A DNA stretch of 64,000 nucleotides, taken from assembly GCA_942492635.1 (NCBI GenBank), contig CALOFP010000004.1, positions 372,001 through 436,000 on the forward strand, in the 5' to 3' direction. Position 1 is the stretch's first letter. The number at the start of each line of letters is the position of its first letter. Below, one piece after another: positions 17,008 to 25,522 of this stretch. The stretch is from CALOFP01 sp942492635. Its GTDB lineage: Bacteria; UBP6; UBA1177; CALOFP01. A program made the position numbers and the translations under genes. The notes under the pieces were generated by a model. The model searched no databases. It was not told where the DNA came from and saw only the letters and a list, made by a program, of their open reading frames with translations.

Positions 17008-18630
17008 ATGCCCGCTGATTCCGATGGAAACAGATATTTGGAGATTCTGCGCTCCGGGGAAGACCTCTTAAGATATTACAATGGCTATGATTTCGATATC
17101 AAAATAAAGCAAGTTGCTTACGTTCTTAATTATTTCATGCTCGACGGCTCAAAGGTAGTTGTATCCGAAACAGATTTTGAATACATACCGGAGAACGGAG
17201 AAATCGTATACTACGTTTCAGGTGATTCATTAAAAAGAATTATGCCTTATAAAAAAACAGATTTTGTTGCTAATAACGGCAGATACGAGCTTGGAATTGA
17301 TTCAATATACAAGATTGTTTTTGTTACGGATTCGGAAAAAGATGAACTGTTTGTTGACCAGATACATTATAGATTTTACAGAGAAAAAGCCCTTGTAAAG
17401 GTTTATAGCGAGAAGGTGTCTCATACCCACGAATTAATAGTAACAGTTTCATTCAGGGAGGATCGGTCTGTAACAACTTTCAAATCAGTTGATTACGATA
17501 ACACCGACCCGTTGGCTCCGAGCAGCAATGGTAAATTGAAATACGTATGGAATATGGCTGCATATAAGCTCGACAAGTGTGAAGATGCAGAAATATTCAG
17601 AGATGGAATTGAATACCGGTTGGGGCGAACAGAAGGTAAGATATTCTGGTTTAAGGATTTTTCAGGGTCAGATGATGTATGGTTCCGATTTAACTATGCA
17701 GAAGTGAATATCTCCGACATATCCGGTTGCCTGGATGCCATTGAAAAGAGTTATTCGAAATTTGGGTTTCTTCCCGGCATTATAACGGTTCCTCATTTTT
17801 CAGAGGTTACCGAAATATCACATAAAATGATTGAGGTTGCGGAGAAGATCAGGGGTGTTGCAATTATTGATACTCCTCTGGATACTATTTACACGACAAA
17901 ATACAGCCAAGAGATCAGGGAGTTGGCTCAGATTAGAAGCAGGCTTCTGCCGACATCCAGCGAGAGGGTTCTTTTTACAATCCCAAATGTTCGTACGGGT
18001 AGACGAAATTTCTATATTCCATACGAAAAACGAACAGCCGATTTTGGATTCGAAGAGAGGGCTCTCAGTCCATATATTGCCGGAGTGATGGCGGAAAAGG
18101 ATAGAACCCGCGGTTTCTGGTGGTCGCCATCAGCATCCGAGATCAAGGGAATAACCGGGCTTTCGTACGATCTTTCCGCAAAGATCAACGATGAAAACTG
18201 TGATGTCAACATTCTCAACGATCAGGGAATCGTAACTGTTTTCAACGGTGCAGGCACAGGATTCATGGTTTGGGGCAACAGAAGCGCTTCCTACCCTGCT
18301 TCAACCGCTCCGACCAACTTTATCAACGTGCGGAGAACCGCCGATATCATATATGAAAGTGTAGAGCATGCCATGCTCGATTTTATCGACAGACCGCTCA
18401 ACAACGCCCTTATCGACGCCATCGCCGAAAAAGTTAACGATTTTCTTCGCGATTTGATGGATAAAGGGGCACTTGTCGATGCAAAATGCTGGTTTGATCC
18501 GGCAAAGAACGAACCGGTTCAGATCGCAAAGGGGCAGGTTCGATTCGACATAGAGTTCATGCCGCCTACGCCGGCGGAAATGATATTTCTCGAATGTGCC
18601 GTTGATATGGACAAGTTGAGAATTATTTAA
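17008..18630 (+). CDS. Contractile tail sheath protein, unusual N-terminal half
   Basis: 540 residues. The C-terminal half is a P2/Mu-type tail sheath: FVNVRRTADYIYES-like FINVRRTADIIYESVEHAML, then DRPLNN, VNDFLRDLMDKGAL, CWFDPAKNEP and the final FDIEFMPPTPAE. These segments form the core of the sheath subunit that contracts around the tail tube. The first 250 residues do not look like the usual sheath start: no PGVYVEE motif, and the stretch of about residues 1-220 is not one I recognise. ATG 17008 has AAAGGA ahead; a GTG at 16933 in frame has none. No tube, tape-measure or baseplate J gene is nearby, so it is an orphan, either the relic of a tail locus or part of a scattered injection system. 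Confidence 0.8.
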   Translation: MPADSDGNRYLEILRSGEDLLRYYNGYDFDIKIKQVAYVLNYFMLDGSKVVVSETDFEYIPENGEIVYYVSGDSLKRIMPYKKTDFVANNGRYELGIDSIYKIVFVTDSEKDELFVDQIHYRFYREKALVKVYSEKVSHTHELIVTVSFREDRSVTTFKSVDYDNTDPLAPSSNGKLKYVWNMAAYKLDKCEDAEIFRDGIEYRLGRTEGKIFWFKDFSGSDDVWFRFNYAEVNISDISGCLDAIEKSYSKFGFLPGIITVPHFSEVTEISHKMIEVAEKIRGVAIIDTPLDTIYTTKYSQEIRELAQIRSRLLPTSSERVLFTIPNVRTGRRNFYIPYEKRTADFGFEERALSPYIAGVMAEKDRTRGFWWSPSASEIKGITGLSYDLSAKINDENCDVNILNDQGIVTVFNGAGTGFMVWGNRSASYPASTAPTNFINVRRTADIIYESVEHAMLDFIDRPLNNALIDAIAEKVNDFLRDLMDKGALVDAKCWFDPAKNEPVQIAKGQVRFDIEFMPPTPAEMIFLECAVDMDKLRII

Positions 18631-18643
18631 ATTTTCCTCCCCT

Positions 18644-18706
18644 AAGCTCCGGAGCGTACTCTCTAAGCATAATCTCCTATTTGGTAAAGGGGCGCTCCGG
18701 AGACTT
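18644..18706. repeat. Inverted repeat after the sheath gene
   Basis: AAGCTCCGGAGCG (18644-18656) pairs with CGCTCCGGAGACTT (18693-18706). Possible terminator without a T run, or a small mobile repeat. Confidence 0.45.
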
Positions 18707-18818
18707 TCCCGGAAAAATCGGATGCCGGTAACAGGAAGCTTCGTGTGGACCTGTACGGGAAAATAACTGTAATGTGCAGCAATATTTGCTTATATCACAT
18801 GTTTGCGCCCTGTAAAAA

Positions 18819-18920
18819 GTGTCACCCGTTCCGGGTTCCTTGGCGTGGGGTGTTTCCCGACCGGTGCGTTTACACGCACCGCTACAATCCTCTCACACCT
18901 TCGGTGTTTGCTGGTCGGCG
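18819..18920. repeat. REP-like hairpin block
   Basis: Several nested stems: ACCCGTTCCGGGT, GGTGCG-TTTA-CACGCACC, ACACC-TTC-GGTGT, enclosed by CGACC...GGTCG. The ACACCTTCGGTGT unit recurs in reverse orientation at about 19103-19115. Confidence 0.45.
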
Positions 18921-19863
18921 TCACCATTGTTTAAATGATTCTTGAAAACCATTCCAATACCACAGAATTCAAGAATGAATTTCAATGTTTCATTCCGACA
19001 ACGCCGACAACATCGTATTACGGAACAAATTGCAATATGCCGTATTTCGGTAACACAACGATTTAAGAGATAATTTAAATCGTCGATACGCCCTTGTCCG
19101 AACACCGAAGGTGTGGAAGGATGTTTGCCCGGCAAAGCCGGCAACCCGTCCGCCTGAAAGAAGGCGGAGATACCCCGTCCGAGGGGAAATCAATCCGACT
19201 CGCAAGGGCGTTTCCGGTAACGGAAGGGTCTGAAGGAAGCGATAGGAAGTGAATGGTACATAGCACAAGCGAACCTGATTCGGCTGGAGCAGTTGGCAAA
19301 CCTGCATACTTAGGTGATCCCCGATACTCGGACAGACTGCTTTAGTGATTGAGGATGCGATCGTTCACAGGGACCGGAAATTAACCGGGGAAGCCCTGTA
19401 GATTCCGACACCTCATATGAGGTGCGGTAAGCTCCCGACAAGAAGAAACTCGAGGAGGAAGTGATGGTCTGCAGGGTGGCAGATGAGCCCGTAGTAGTTA
19501 TGAAGTTTCCGCCAGCGAAGCCCGGCAACGGTGTGGAGGAGAAAACGGAGACGACCGACAGCTGAATCTGTCGGGGCTGCCGGAGATGCCAAAAGCGTCG
19601 GCAGTTGCGAAGGGGCGAAGTTCAGTTGAAAGTCTTGGAAACGTACTGAACGAAGGTGCAGAGAACAAGCCGCCTGACGGGGCGGGCAAGTAGCGTGAGG
19701 TAACCTTGGGAACAAGGCTCTTCAAGCAAACTGCTCTCATCGGAGTAGGTGATCGATATCGAATGTATATTGCCTGAACAGGATAGAAGGCATTCGGTAT
19801 CACCGAAGAATCGAAATGCATTATTCGAACAGCACGAGAGAAAAGACGAAGCAAGGAGGTTAG

Positions 19864-21141
19864 ATGAAGAAAAGAATCTGGTACAGCCTTTATGACAGGC
19901 TTCTTAGAAAAGAAGCTCTCATCAAGGCGTTTAAGAAGGTGAAATCGGCGAACGGATCTCCCGGGATAGACGGGCAGTCATGCAAAGATTTCGCCTGCGA
20001 ACTGGATTCGAACATCGAATCCCTTCTGATCGAACTCAAGGATAAAACCTATCGATCGAATCCGGTGAAGCGGATAGAAATCCCAAAACCGGACGGAGGA
20101 GTTAGAAAGATAGGTATTCCGACAGTTCGAGACCGTGTGGTTCAGCAGGCACTCAAGGAGATTCTTGAACCCATTTTCGACCCGGATTTTCATCCGTCCA
20201 GTTACGGATACAGACCCGGAAGAGGAGCTCACGATGCAATAGCGAAAGCGACGGCATTTATGAGAACCTACAAGTTGGAATGGGTTGTGGATATGGATCT
20301 CAGCAAGTGTTTCGATACATTGAACCACGATCTGATACTCAATAGTGTCCGGAAACGAGTTTCGGACGGAACGATCCTCTCCCTTATCAGAATGTTTCTC
20401 AAAAGCGGAGCTGTGAACACCGACGGGTACGAGCCAACGGAAGTCGGCAGTCCTCAAGGCGGTGTAATCAGTCCGCTTATTGCGAACATATATCTGGATG
20501 ACTTCGACCAGTTCATGAAAAGTCGAGGACACCGGATTGTCCGCTATGCGGACGACATTCTGATATTCAAGACAAGCGAAGCGGGAGCCGAAAACGCTCT
20601 GAAAGTCGCCTCAACTTATCTTGAAAAGGAACTGAAACTCACTGTGAACCGTAAAAAGACACACATTACGGAACTCAGGAGAGGAGTAAAGTATCTGGGA
20701 GTCGAGATCTATCCGTCATATACCCTGATTCAGGATTCGAAACTCCGCTCATTCAAGGAAAAGGTGAAGAAGTGCATCAAACGAAATTCGCCTGTTAACC
20801 TTGAGAAAGTGATCAAAGACCTCAACAAAATCTTGCGTGGTTTTTCCAACTACTTCAAAGTTGCGAACTGCAAAAGCGATTTGAGGGATCTGATGGGATG
20901 GATACGAAGGAGGTTGCGAGCCAAGCAGTTGAAACTGTGGAAGAAATCGCGAAAACTTCACCGAAGGCTCAGACAGCTGGGTCATGAGGGAAAGTTTCCG
21001 CATATTAAGATGTCTTCCTGGCGAAACGCCGGACGCATACTAGTCCATCGGGCCATGCCTAACAGATGGTTTGAAGAGATCGGGCTTTATGCAATGGATC
21101 GGATCGAAACGGGACAGCTTCCCCCGATAAACAGGGGATAA
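19864..21141 (+). CDS. Group II intron reverse transcriptase/maturase
   Basis: 425 residues. RT motifs in order: KSANGSPGIDG, IPKPDGGVRKIGIPTVRDRVVQQAL, SYGYRPGRGAHDAI, VVDMDLSKCFDTLNHDLI, GSPQGGVISPLIANIYLDDFD and the catalytic YADDILIF. Thumb and maturase (domain X) regions follow at about 290-400. The C-terminal HNH endonuclease domain is absent, as in RmInt1-like introns that use nascent strands at replication forks for mobility. GGAGG lies ahead of ATG 19864. Appears intact. It splices and mobilises its own intron. Confidence 0.95.
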   Translation: MKKRIWYSLYDRLLRKEALIKAFKKVKSANGSPGIDGQSCKDFACELDSNIESLLIELKDKTYRSNPVKRIEIPKPDGGVRKIGIPTVRDRVVQQALKEILEPIFDPDFHPSSYGYRPGRGAHDAIAKATAFMRTYKLEWVVDMDLSKCFDTLNHDLILNSVRKRVSDGTILSLIRMFLKSGAVNTDGYEPTEVGSPQGGVISPLIANIYLDDFDQFMKSRGHRIVRYADDILIFKTSEAGAENALKVASTYLEKELKLTVNRKKTHITELRRGVKYLGVEIYPSYTLIQDSKLRSFKEKVKKCIKRNSPVNLEKVIKDLNKILRGFSNYFKVANCKSDLRDLMGWIRRRLRAKQLKLWKKSRKLHRRLRQLGHEGKFPHIKMSSWRNAGRILVHRAMPNRWFEEIGLYAMDRIETGQLPPINRG

Positions 21142-21151
21142 GACAGGACAG

Positions 21152-21228
21152 GAGCCGTGTACGAGGTCCGTACGCACGGTTCTGTGAGAGGGCTGGAGCG
21201 GAGTTGATCACTCCGCTTCACCCTACTC
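21152..21228 (+). ncRNA. Group II intron domains V and VI
   Basis: Domain V: GAGCCGTGTACGAGGTCCGT then ACGCACGGTTCT (21152-21183), a hairpin with the catalytic AGC near its 5' end. Domain VI: hairpin GAGCGGAGT-TGAT-CACTCCGCTTC with a bulged A candidate for branching, just before the 3' splice site. Confidence 0.85.
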
Positions 21229-21232
21229 GATT

Positions 21233-21370
21233 GTAGCAAATGATATTCCCACACCACTTTTTTCCGGGAACCCCGAAGGTCTTGAAATTATTCAGATCTA
21301 TTACGGTTGTTCAATTTTGACAAATATAAATATCACGATTCCGTTTCCAATTTTACCGCATAAAAAATAA
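21233..21370 (+). pseudogene. 3' end of a decayed phage-type gene (exon after the intron)
   Basis: An open frame of 45 codons ending at TAA 21370 follows the intron directly. Its end (ILTNINITIPFPILPHKK) resembles the frame at 30707-30769 (LIFTNVITQFPATMRPQKN), which lies in the flanking repeat copy B. The two look like remains of the same gene's 3' end. The 5' part is not identifiable upstream of the intron. Product unknown. Confidence 0.4.
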
Positions 21371-21755
21371 CATCGCCGATTCAGCCCCTGGAAAGGTCTT
21401 AAAAAAATGGTTCCGGTCCCGAAAAAGGGTGAAAAAGTTATCTGCATAATGTCTGATTGTCATCAGTGGGGCTATATAATCGGATCGGCCTACACACTGC
21501 CGGTCGAAGCGCACAGACTACCCGAGCCACCGGAAGGCAGAGAGTTGGATGATACAACCCGGGTACTGGAACTAAAGGATGATAGCAGCATTTGCGTTAG
21601 AATCGGCGATACAACAATGGTGATTGATAAAGATAAAGCAGAAATAAGCATTGGCGAAACCAAGGCCTTTGTTAAAAACAATGAAGTAGCAATTAATGGA
21701 ACAGACATATCATTTAAAGGGAATGTGGCTATTGATGGGACTTTATGGCAAATCC

Positions 21756-21870
21756 TGTTGAATCCGGACAGCATTCCTGCTGAAAGCGGACACCAATCCT
21801 GACGAATCCGGACAGCATTCTCGATGAATCCGGACACCATTCCTGTCGAAACCGGACAGTTTTCAACATT
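21756..21870. repeat. IS21 left end with about five 22-base repeat units
   Basis: The unit (A)TCCGGACA-(G/C)CATTCCTG-nnGA recurs about every 22 bases and ends in CCGGACAGTTTTCAACATT. Probable multiple transposase-binding sites, as in IS21. Confidence 0.75.
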
Positions 21871-21937
21871 ATTTTTGATTAACAGTTAGAGGTGTTATTC
21901 TTCTTCTCTGTTTTTAATAAAAATTCGGAGAAATTTA

Positions 21938-23491
21938 ATGCCCAGGAAGAAAATTGTCATGGAAAAAACGAGGGAAATTATCAGGCTACATTCGGTTGTC
22001 GGGATGAGCTATCGCTCAATTGCTGAAAAGGTTGGTGTTGGGAAGAGCACCGTTTCAGAGATCATTGCCGATTTCAAGCGGACAGGAGTTCCTGTGGAAG
22101 AGTTTGAAAAGATGAGTGATTCGACCTATCTTGAGATTCTTCATGTGGAAAAGAAAAAATGTTGTGAAACATACGAAAATCTTTCTGAGTTCTTTGAATA
22201 TATCGACAGAGAGATAAAACGTCGGGGAGTTACTCTTAAGCTTTTATACAACGAATATCTTGACGCTGAACCCGAAGGTTACAGTTATTCAAGATTCTGT
22301 TATCACTATAAAATGTGGAGTAAAAAAGATAAGATCAGTATGCATCTCGTGCACAAGGCCGGTGATAAGATGTATGTCGATTTCGCCGGAGACAAGCTGA
22401 AGGCGCACTTGAAAAACAATGGCGAAGTCACCGAACTGGAGGTTTTTGTTGCGATTCTCCCGTTCAGCCAAATGACGTATGTTGAGGCTGCAACGGATCA
22501 GAAAAAGGAAACGTTCATCAGATGCTGCGAAAATGCGCTGCGTTTTTTCGGAGGAACGCCCAGAGCAATTGTTCCGGATTGTTTGAAATCAGCGGTGACG
22601 AAAGCCGACAAGCGCGAACCACTTTTGAATGAAACATTTAGCGATTTCGCCCGTCATTATGGCACCACGATCCTTCCTGCCAGGCCGAAGAAGCCCAAGG
22701 ACAAGGCCCTTGTGGAGGGTGCTGTAAACCTCACATATCAGCGAGTCTATGCTCCGCTGAGGAATCAAGTTTTTCATTCTTTATCGGATCTTAACGGCGA
22801 GATAAGAAAACATCTGGATGTTCATAACAAGACCTGTTTTCAGGGTCGGAAAGTGAGCAGGATGGACCAGTTTAAAGATGTTGAATCCCAGGAATTACGG
22901 CCCCTTCCGACAATAAGATACGAAATGAAAGAGGTCGAGATAAGAACTGTTCAGAACAACTACCACGTCTATTTGAAGGGCGACGACAGATACTACAGCG
23001 TACCTTTCAAATTCAGAAGCGAGAGGGTGAAAATTGTTCACGACAGCCGTACAGTAGAGATCTATTACGGCAACAAACGGATCGCAATGCATTTGAAAAA
23101 CAGTAGCGATAACAAGTGTGTGACTGAAAAAGACCACATGCCTTCAAACCACCGCTTCATGGTGGATCAGAGCAAGGAAAAACTTTTGCAATGGGCAAGA
23201 AATATCGGTCCTGCAACACACATTTTTACGAGAAATGTGTTTGCGGACAGAGACCATCCGGAACAGGCCTACAAATCGCTTTACGGTATCTTGGGGATGG
23301 GAGATAAATACGGCAATGAAGCAGTTGAAAAGGCTTGTAAAAGCGCCATCAAAAGAAATGCTGTAACTTACAAATTTATAAAGAACTTTCTTGAAAACAA
23401 CAGGCATAAAGTACCCGAGGAAGTCGAGCAGAAGGAGCTTCCCTTCAATCCCACGACAAGAGGCAAAAACTACTACGGAGGTGAAAAATGA
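21938..23491 (+). CDS. istA: IS21-family transposase IstA
   Basis: 517 residues with an N-terminal helix-turn-helix (MSYRSIAEKVGVGKSTVSEII) and an integrase-fold DDE core. The likely catalytic residues are D in MYVDFAGD, D in AIVPDCLKSAV and E in KDKALVEGAVN. The C-terminal beta-barrel domain follows. It cuts and joins the IS ends together with IstB. GGAG ahead of ATG 21938. Intact. Confidence 0.94.
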   Translation: MPRKKIVMEKTREIIRLHSVVGMSYRSIAEKVGVGKSTVSEIIADFKRTGVPVEEFEKMSDSTYLEILHVEKKKCCETYENLSEFFEYIDREIKRRGVTLKLLYNEYLDAEPEGYSYSRFCYHYKMWSKKDKISMHLVHKAGDKMYVDFAGDKLKAHLKNNGEVTELEVFVAILPFSQMTYVEAATDQKKETFIRCCENALRFFGGTPRAIVPDCLKSAVTKADKREPLLNETFSDFARHYGTTILPARPKKPKDKALVEGAVNLTYQRVYAPLRNQVFHSLSDLNGEIRKHLDVHNKTCFQGRKVSRMDQFKDVESQELRPLPTIRYEMKEVEIRTVQNNYHVYLKGDDRYYSVPFKFRSERVKIVHDSRTVEIYYGNKRIAMHLKNSSDNKCVTEKDHMPSNHRFMVDQSKEKLLQWARNIGPATHIFTRNVFADRDHPEQAYKSLYGILGMGDKYGNEAVEKACKSAIKRNAVTYKFIKNFLENNRHKVPEEVEQKELPFNPTTRGKNYYGGEK

Positions 23492-24246
23492 ACGCACAGG
23501 AAACTCTTAACAAACTCAATGAGATGAAGTTCCATGGAATGGCCAGGGCACTTAGTTCGACAATGGAAGCCGGGCACAATATCGACTATACGCCGGACGA
23601 ACTCGTTGCTTTTCTGGTTGAATCTGAATGGGAGGATCGTCAGAATCGAAAAGTGAAAAACCTCGTCAAACGGGCAAAATTCCGCTACTGTGCCGGATTT
23701 GAGGAAATTTCCTATAACGTCAGGAGAAAGCTGGACAAAAACCTTCTAATGCGGCTTGCGACCTGTCAATTTATCGATCGTGCGGAGAATGTCATCATAA
23801 CCGGACCGACCGGAATCGGGAAAAGCTTTCTCGCCTCGGCAATCGGTAATCAAGCATGTGCAAAAGGGTATAGAACTAGTTATTACAACATGATAAAGCT
23901 TTTTGATCAATTACGGCAATACCAGGCAGACGGTTCATACATAAAGGAAATAAACAAAATAGCGAAGGCCGACATACTCATACTTGATTATTTTGGAGTA
24001 AAAACGCTCAAGGCCCAGGAAAGATTGATGCTGATGGAAATCATGGAGGACAGGCACGGGAGAAAGTCGACAGTTGTGACATCACAACACCCTATCTCCA
24101 GCTGGTATGACATCATCGGCGAAGCCACACTCGCCGACGCGATTCTGGACAGACTTGTTCACTGTTCACACAAAATAAAAATGGAGGGACCGAGTATGAG
24201 AGAAACAGTTAGAAAAAGTTTTGATTCTGAGGGCGAAAAAGGATAG
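23488..24246 (+). CDS. istB: IS21-family helper ATPase IstB
   Basis: 252 residues, DnaA/DnaC-like AAA+ ATPase. Walker A GPTGIGKSFLA (about 110-120), Walker B ILILDYFG where most IstB proteins have DDFG. The N-terminal helical domain starts QETLNKLNEMKFHGMARAL. Overlaps istA by 4 bases (ATGA), so coupled. Assembles on target DNA and recruits IstA. The second Asp of Walker B reads Tyr; whether this lowers activity is unknown. Confidence 0.94.
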   Translation: MNAQETLNKLNEMKFHGMARALSSTMEAGHNIDYTPDELVAFLVESEWEDRQNRKVKNLVKRAKFRYCAGFEEISYNVRRKLDKNLLMRLATCQFIDRAENVIITGPTGIGKSFLASAIGNQACAKGYRTSYYNMIKLFDQLRQYQADGSYIKEINKIAKADILILDYFGVKTLKAQERLMLMEIMEDRHGRKSTVVTSQHPISSWYDIIGEATLADAILDRLVHCSHKIKMEGPSMRETVRKSFDSEGEKG

Positions 24247-24257
24247 TTTAAAACATA

Positions 24258-24356
24258 AATGTTGAAAACTGTCCGGAATAAACAGGAATGGTGTCCGGAA
24301 AAAACAAGAATGTTGAAAAGTGTCCGGATATTTCAGGAATGCTGTCCGTTTTCGCA
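24258..24356. repeat. IS21 right end repeat units
   Basis: Reverse-complement copies of the left-end units: AATGTTGAAAACTGTCCGG, GGAATGGTGTCCGG, AATGTTGAAAAGTGTCCGG, GGAATGCTGTCCG. About four units. Confidence 0.7.
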
Positions 24357-24518
24357 GGAATAGCCACTTTAAATGTTACAAAAGATATTGTGTCCTCTGA
24401 AGGCAATGTTGTAGATAAATTAACAACATCCATGGTTGATATGAGAAATACATTTAACACTCATAGTCACACGGGTAACTTGGGAGCGCCCACTTCACCT
24501 AGTCCAACACCAATGTAG

Positions 24519-25442
24519 TTACTGTGGGGAAGGGCAGTTATTAGAAGTTTCTTCCATATTTTTAATGCAAGGACACTTAAAATTTATAATTTTTGGTGTT
24601 ACTTCAATAAGATTTCCATCAGTATCATCATATGATCCAACAACTTCAACATTTCCTTCAAGCACGTTTCCTTTAATATGTTTTTTAATGTGCAAAGAAA
24701 CGTTATCTGTTCCATAAGAATTTGAAGAGGAATATTCAAGAATAGAACTTAATACGCTATCGGAGGGAGTGTACTTTGTTTCACTCTTAATATCCCCTTT
24801 TAAATTATATAAAATGTAAGGAGGTATCGCTTGGTTGGATTGGTATATACCAACTCTAATCTTATTATCCCATTCAAGACACCATATCTTATTAAAGCTA
24901 ATGTTTTTGTTTATATTTCCAGTAATATTAACACTCCAAGGGCCACCATTATTAAAATTTTCACAATCGTCCCCTTTCCAGCCCTCTTCGCATTCGCACT
25001 GGCCAGTGCCCGGATTGCAGGTGCCGTGATTGTTGCAATCTTTTCCGGCGCAGGGATCGGAACTCCCCTCTTCAATGCAGTTTGTACCTTGTGCGTCGTA
25101 GCCTTGTTCGCAGTTGCAGGCGGGCTTTCCGTCTTTCTCGTAGCAGTTGCCGTGGCCGGAGCATGTCACACCGGAGCAGGGATCCGATCCGGTGTCGGTG
25201 CCGTTACCGTTACCGTTACCGTCATCCAGGATACAATCGATTCCTTCAGCCACATAACCCTCTTCGCAGTTGCAGGAGACGAGATTGTCTCCTATTTCAT
25301 AACAGGTACCGTGCCCGGAACAGGTAACACCCTTGCACGGTCCACTGCCTCCTCCGACGGAAACTCCATCGTCATCATCTTCTCCGGCACATGAAACAAA
25401 ACAAAGTGAAAGCAATAGAAATAAAATCGAAGTCTTTTTCAT
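24519..25442 (-). CDS. EGF-repeat lipoprotein A
   Basis: 307 residues. Signal peptide with lipobox FVSC (Cys about residue 18), then an acidic linker and three EGF-like modules (CKGVTCSGHGTCYE..., CSGVTCSGHGNCYE..., CAGKDCNNHGTCN...CECEEGWKGDDC). A C-terminal domain of about 135 residues starts after GGPW and ends FKCPC. The N-terminal 170 residues nearly equal those of copies B-D; the C-terminal domain is clearly divergent. A (GN)3 tract lies between modules 1 and 2. The start is the ATG at 25442 because GGGG lies 6-7 bases ahead; the ATG four codons earlier lacks a site. Its stop abuts spike copy 1. Surface or periplasmic lipoprotein, role unknown. Confidence 0.85.
   Translation of the reverse strand: MKKTSILFLLLSLCFVSCAGEDDDDGVSVGGGSGPCKGVTCSGHGTCYEIGDNLVSCNCEEGYVAEGIDCILDDGNGNGNGTDTGSDPCSGVTCSGHGNCYEKDGKPACNCEQGYDAQGTNCIEEGSSDPCAGKDCNNHGTCNPGTGQCECEEGWKGDDCENFNNGGPWSVNITGNINKNISFNKIWCLEWDNKIRVGIYQSNQAIPPYILYNLKGDIKSETKYTPSDSVLSSILEYSSSNSYGTDNVSLHIKKHIKGNVLEGNVEVVGSYDDTDGNLIEVTPKIINFKCPCIKNMEETSNNCPSPQ
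25201..25218. repeat. Hexanucleotide repeat (CCGTTA)3 in lipoprotein A
   Basis: Three perfect units coding Gly-Asn pairs on the minus strand. The other paralogs have one, one and five pairs at the same place. Confidence 0.8.
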
Positions 25443-25522
25443 TAAATACCCCATTTCGTATTAGCATTTTTATTAAAACATTTCTGATTATAGAAATCTA
25501 TTTCAAAAGAAGCAAATGAACA

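Larger units (their letters stand above)
19085..21231 (+). mobile_element. Group II intron with maturase (5' end approximate)
   Basis: Nested hairpins begin near 19087 (CGCCCTTG, pairing with CAAGGGCG near 19204-19211), followed by about 650 bases of structured, mostly stop-bearing sequence, then the reverse transcriptase gene, then domain V and VI. The 3' end ...CCCTACTCGAT near 21231 fits the intron 3' consensus (pyrimidine after A). I could not place the 5' GTGYG with certainty. The sequence after the 3' end is an open frame (21233-21370), suggesting insertion in or near a decayed phage gene. Confidence 0.75.
21756..24356 (+). mobile_element. IS21-family insertion sequence (istA-istB)
   Basis: A 2.6 kb element with istA and istB overlapping by 4 bases and ends built of inverted repeated units (TGTTGAATCCGGACAGCATT at the left; the right end in reverse reads TGCGAAAACGGACAGCATT). 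It interrupts a spike gene. No clear target-site duplication is seen, so ends may be off by some bases, or the flanks have changed since insertion. Confidence 0.9.
21407..24518 (+). pseudogene. gpV-like tail spike gene, copy 1, N-terminus lost and split by IS21
   Basis: From 21415 the sequence matches copies 2 and 3 (KKGEKVICIMSDCHQWGYII). The first 45 or so residues of those copies are missing. The frame runs to about 21755, where the IS21 element begins, and resumes after it at about 24357 with ATLNVTKDIVSSEGN and the tail end THSHTGNLGAPT...PM, stop 24518. The HxH motif near the end is the metal-binding tip motif of P2 gpV-type spikes. Outside IS and N-terminal loss the frame is otherwise open, so the damage looks recent. 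The stop codon abuts that of lipoprotein A on the other strand. Confidence 0.8.
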
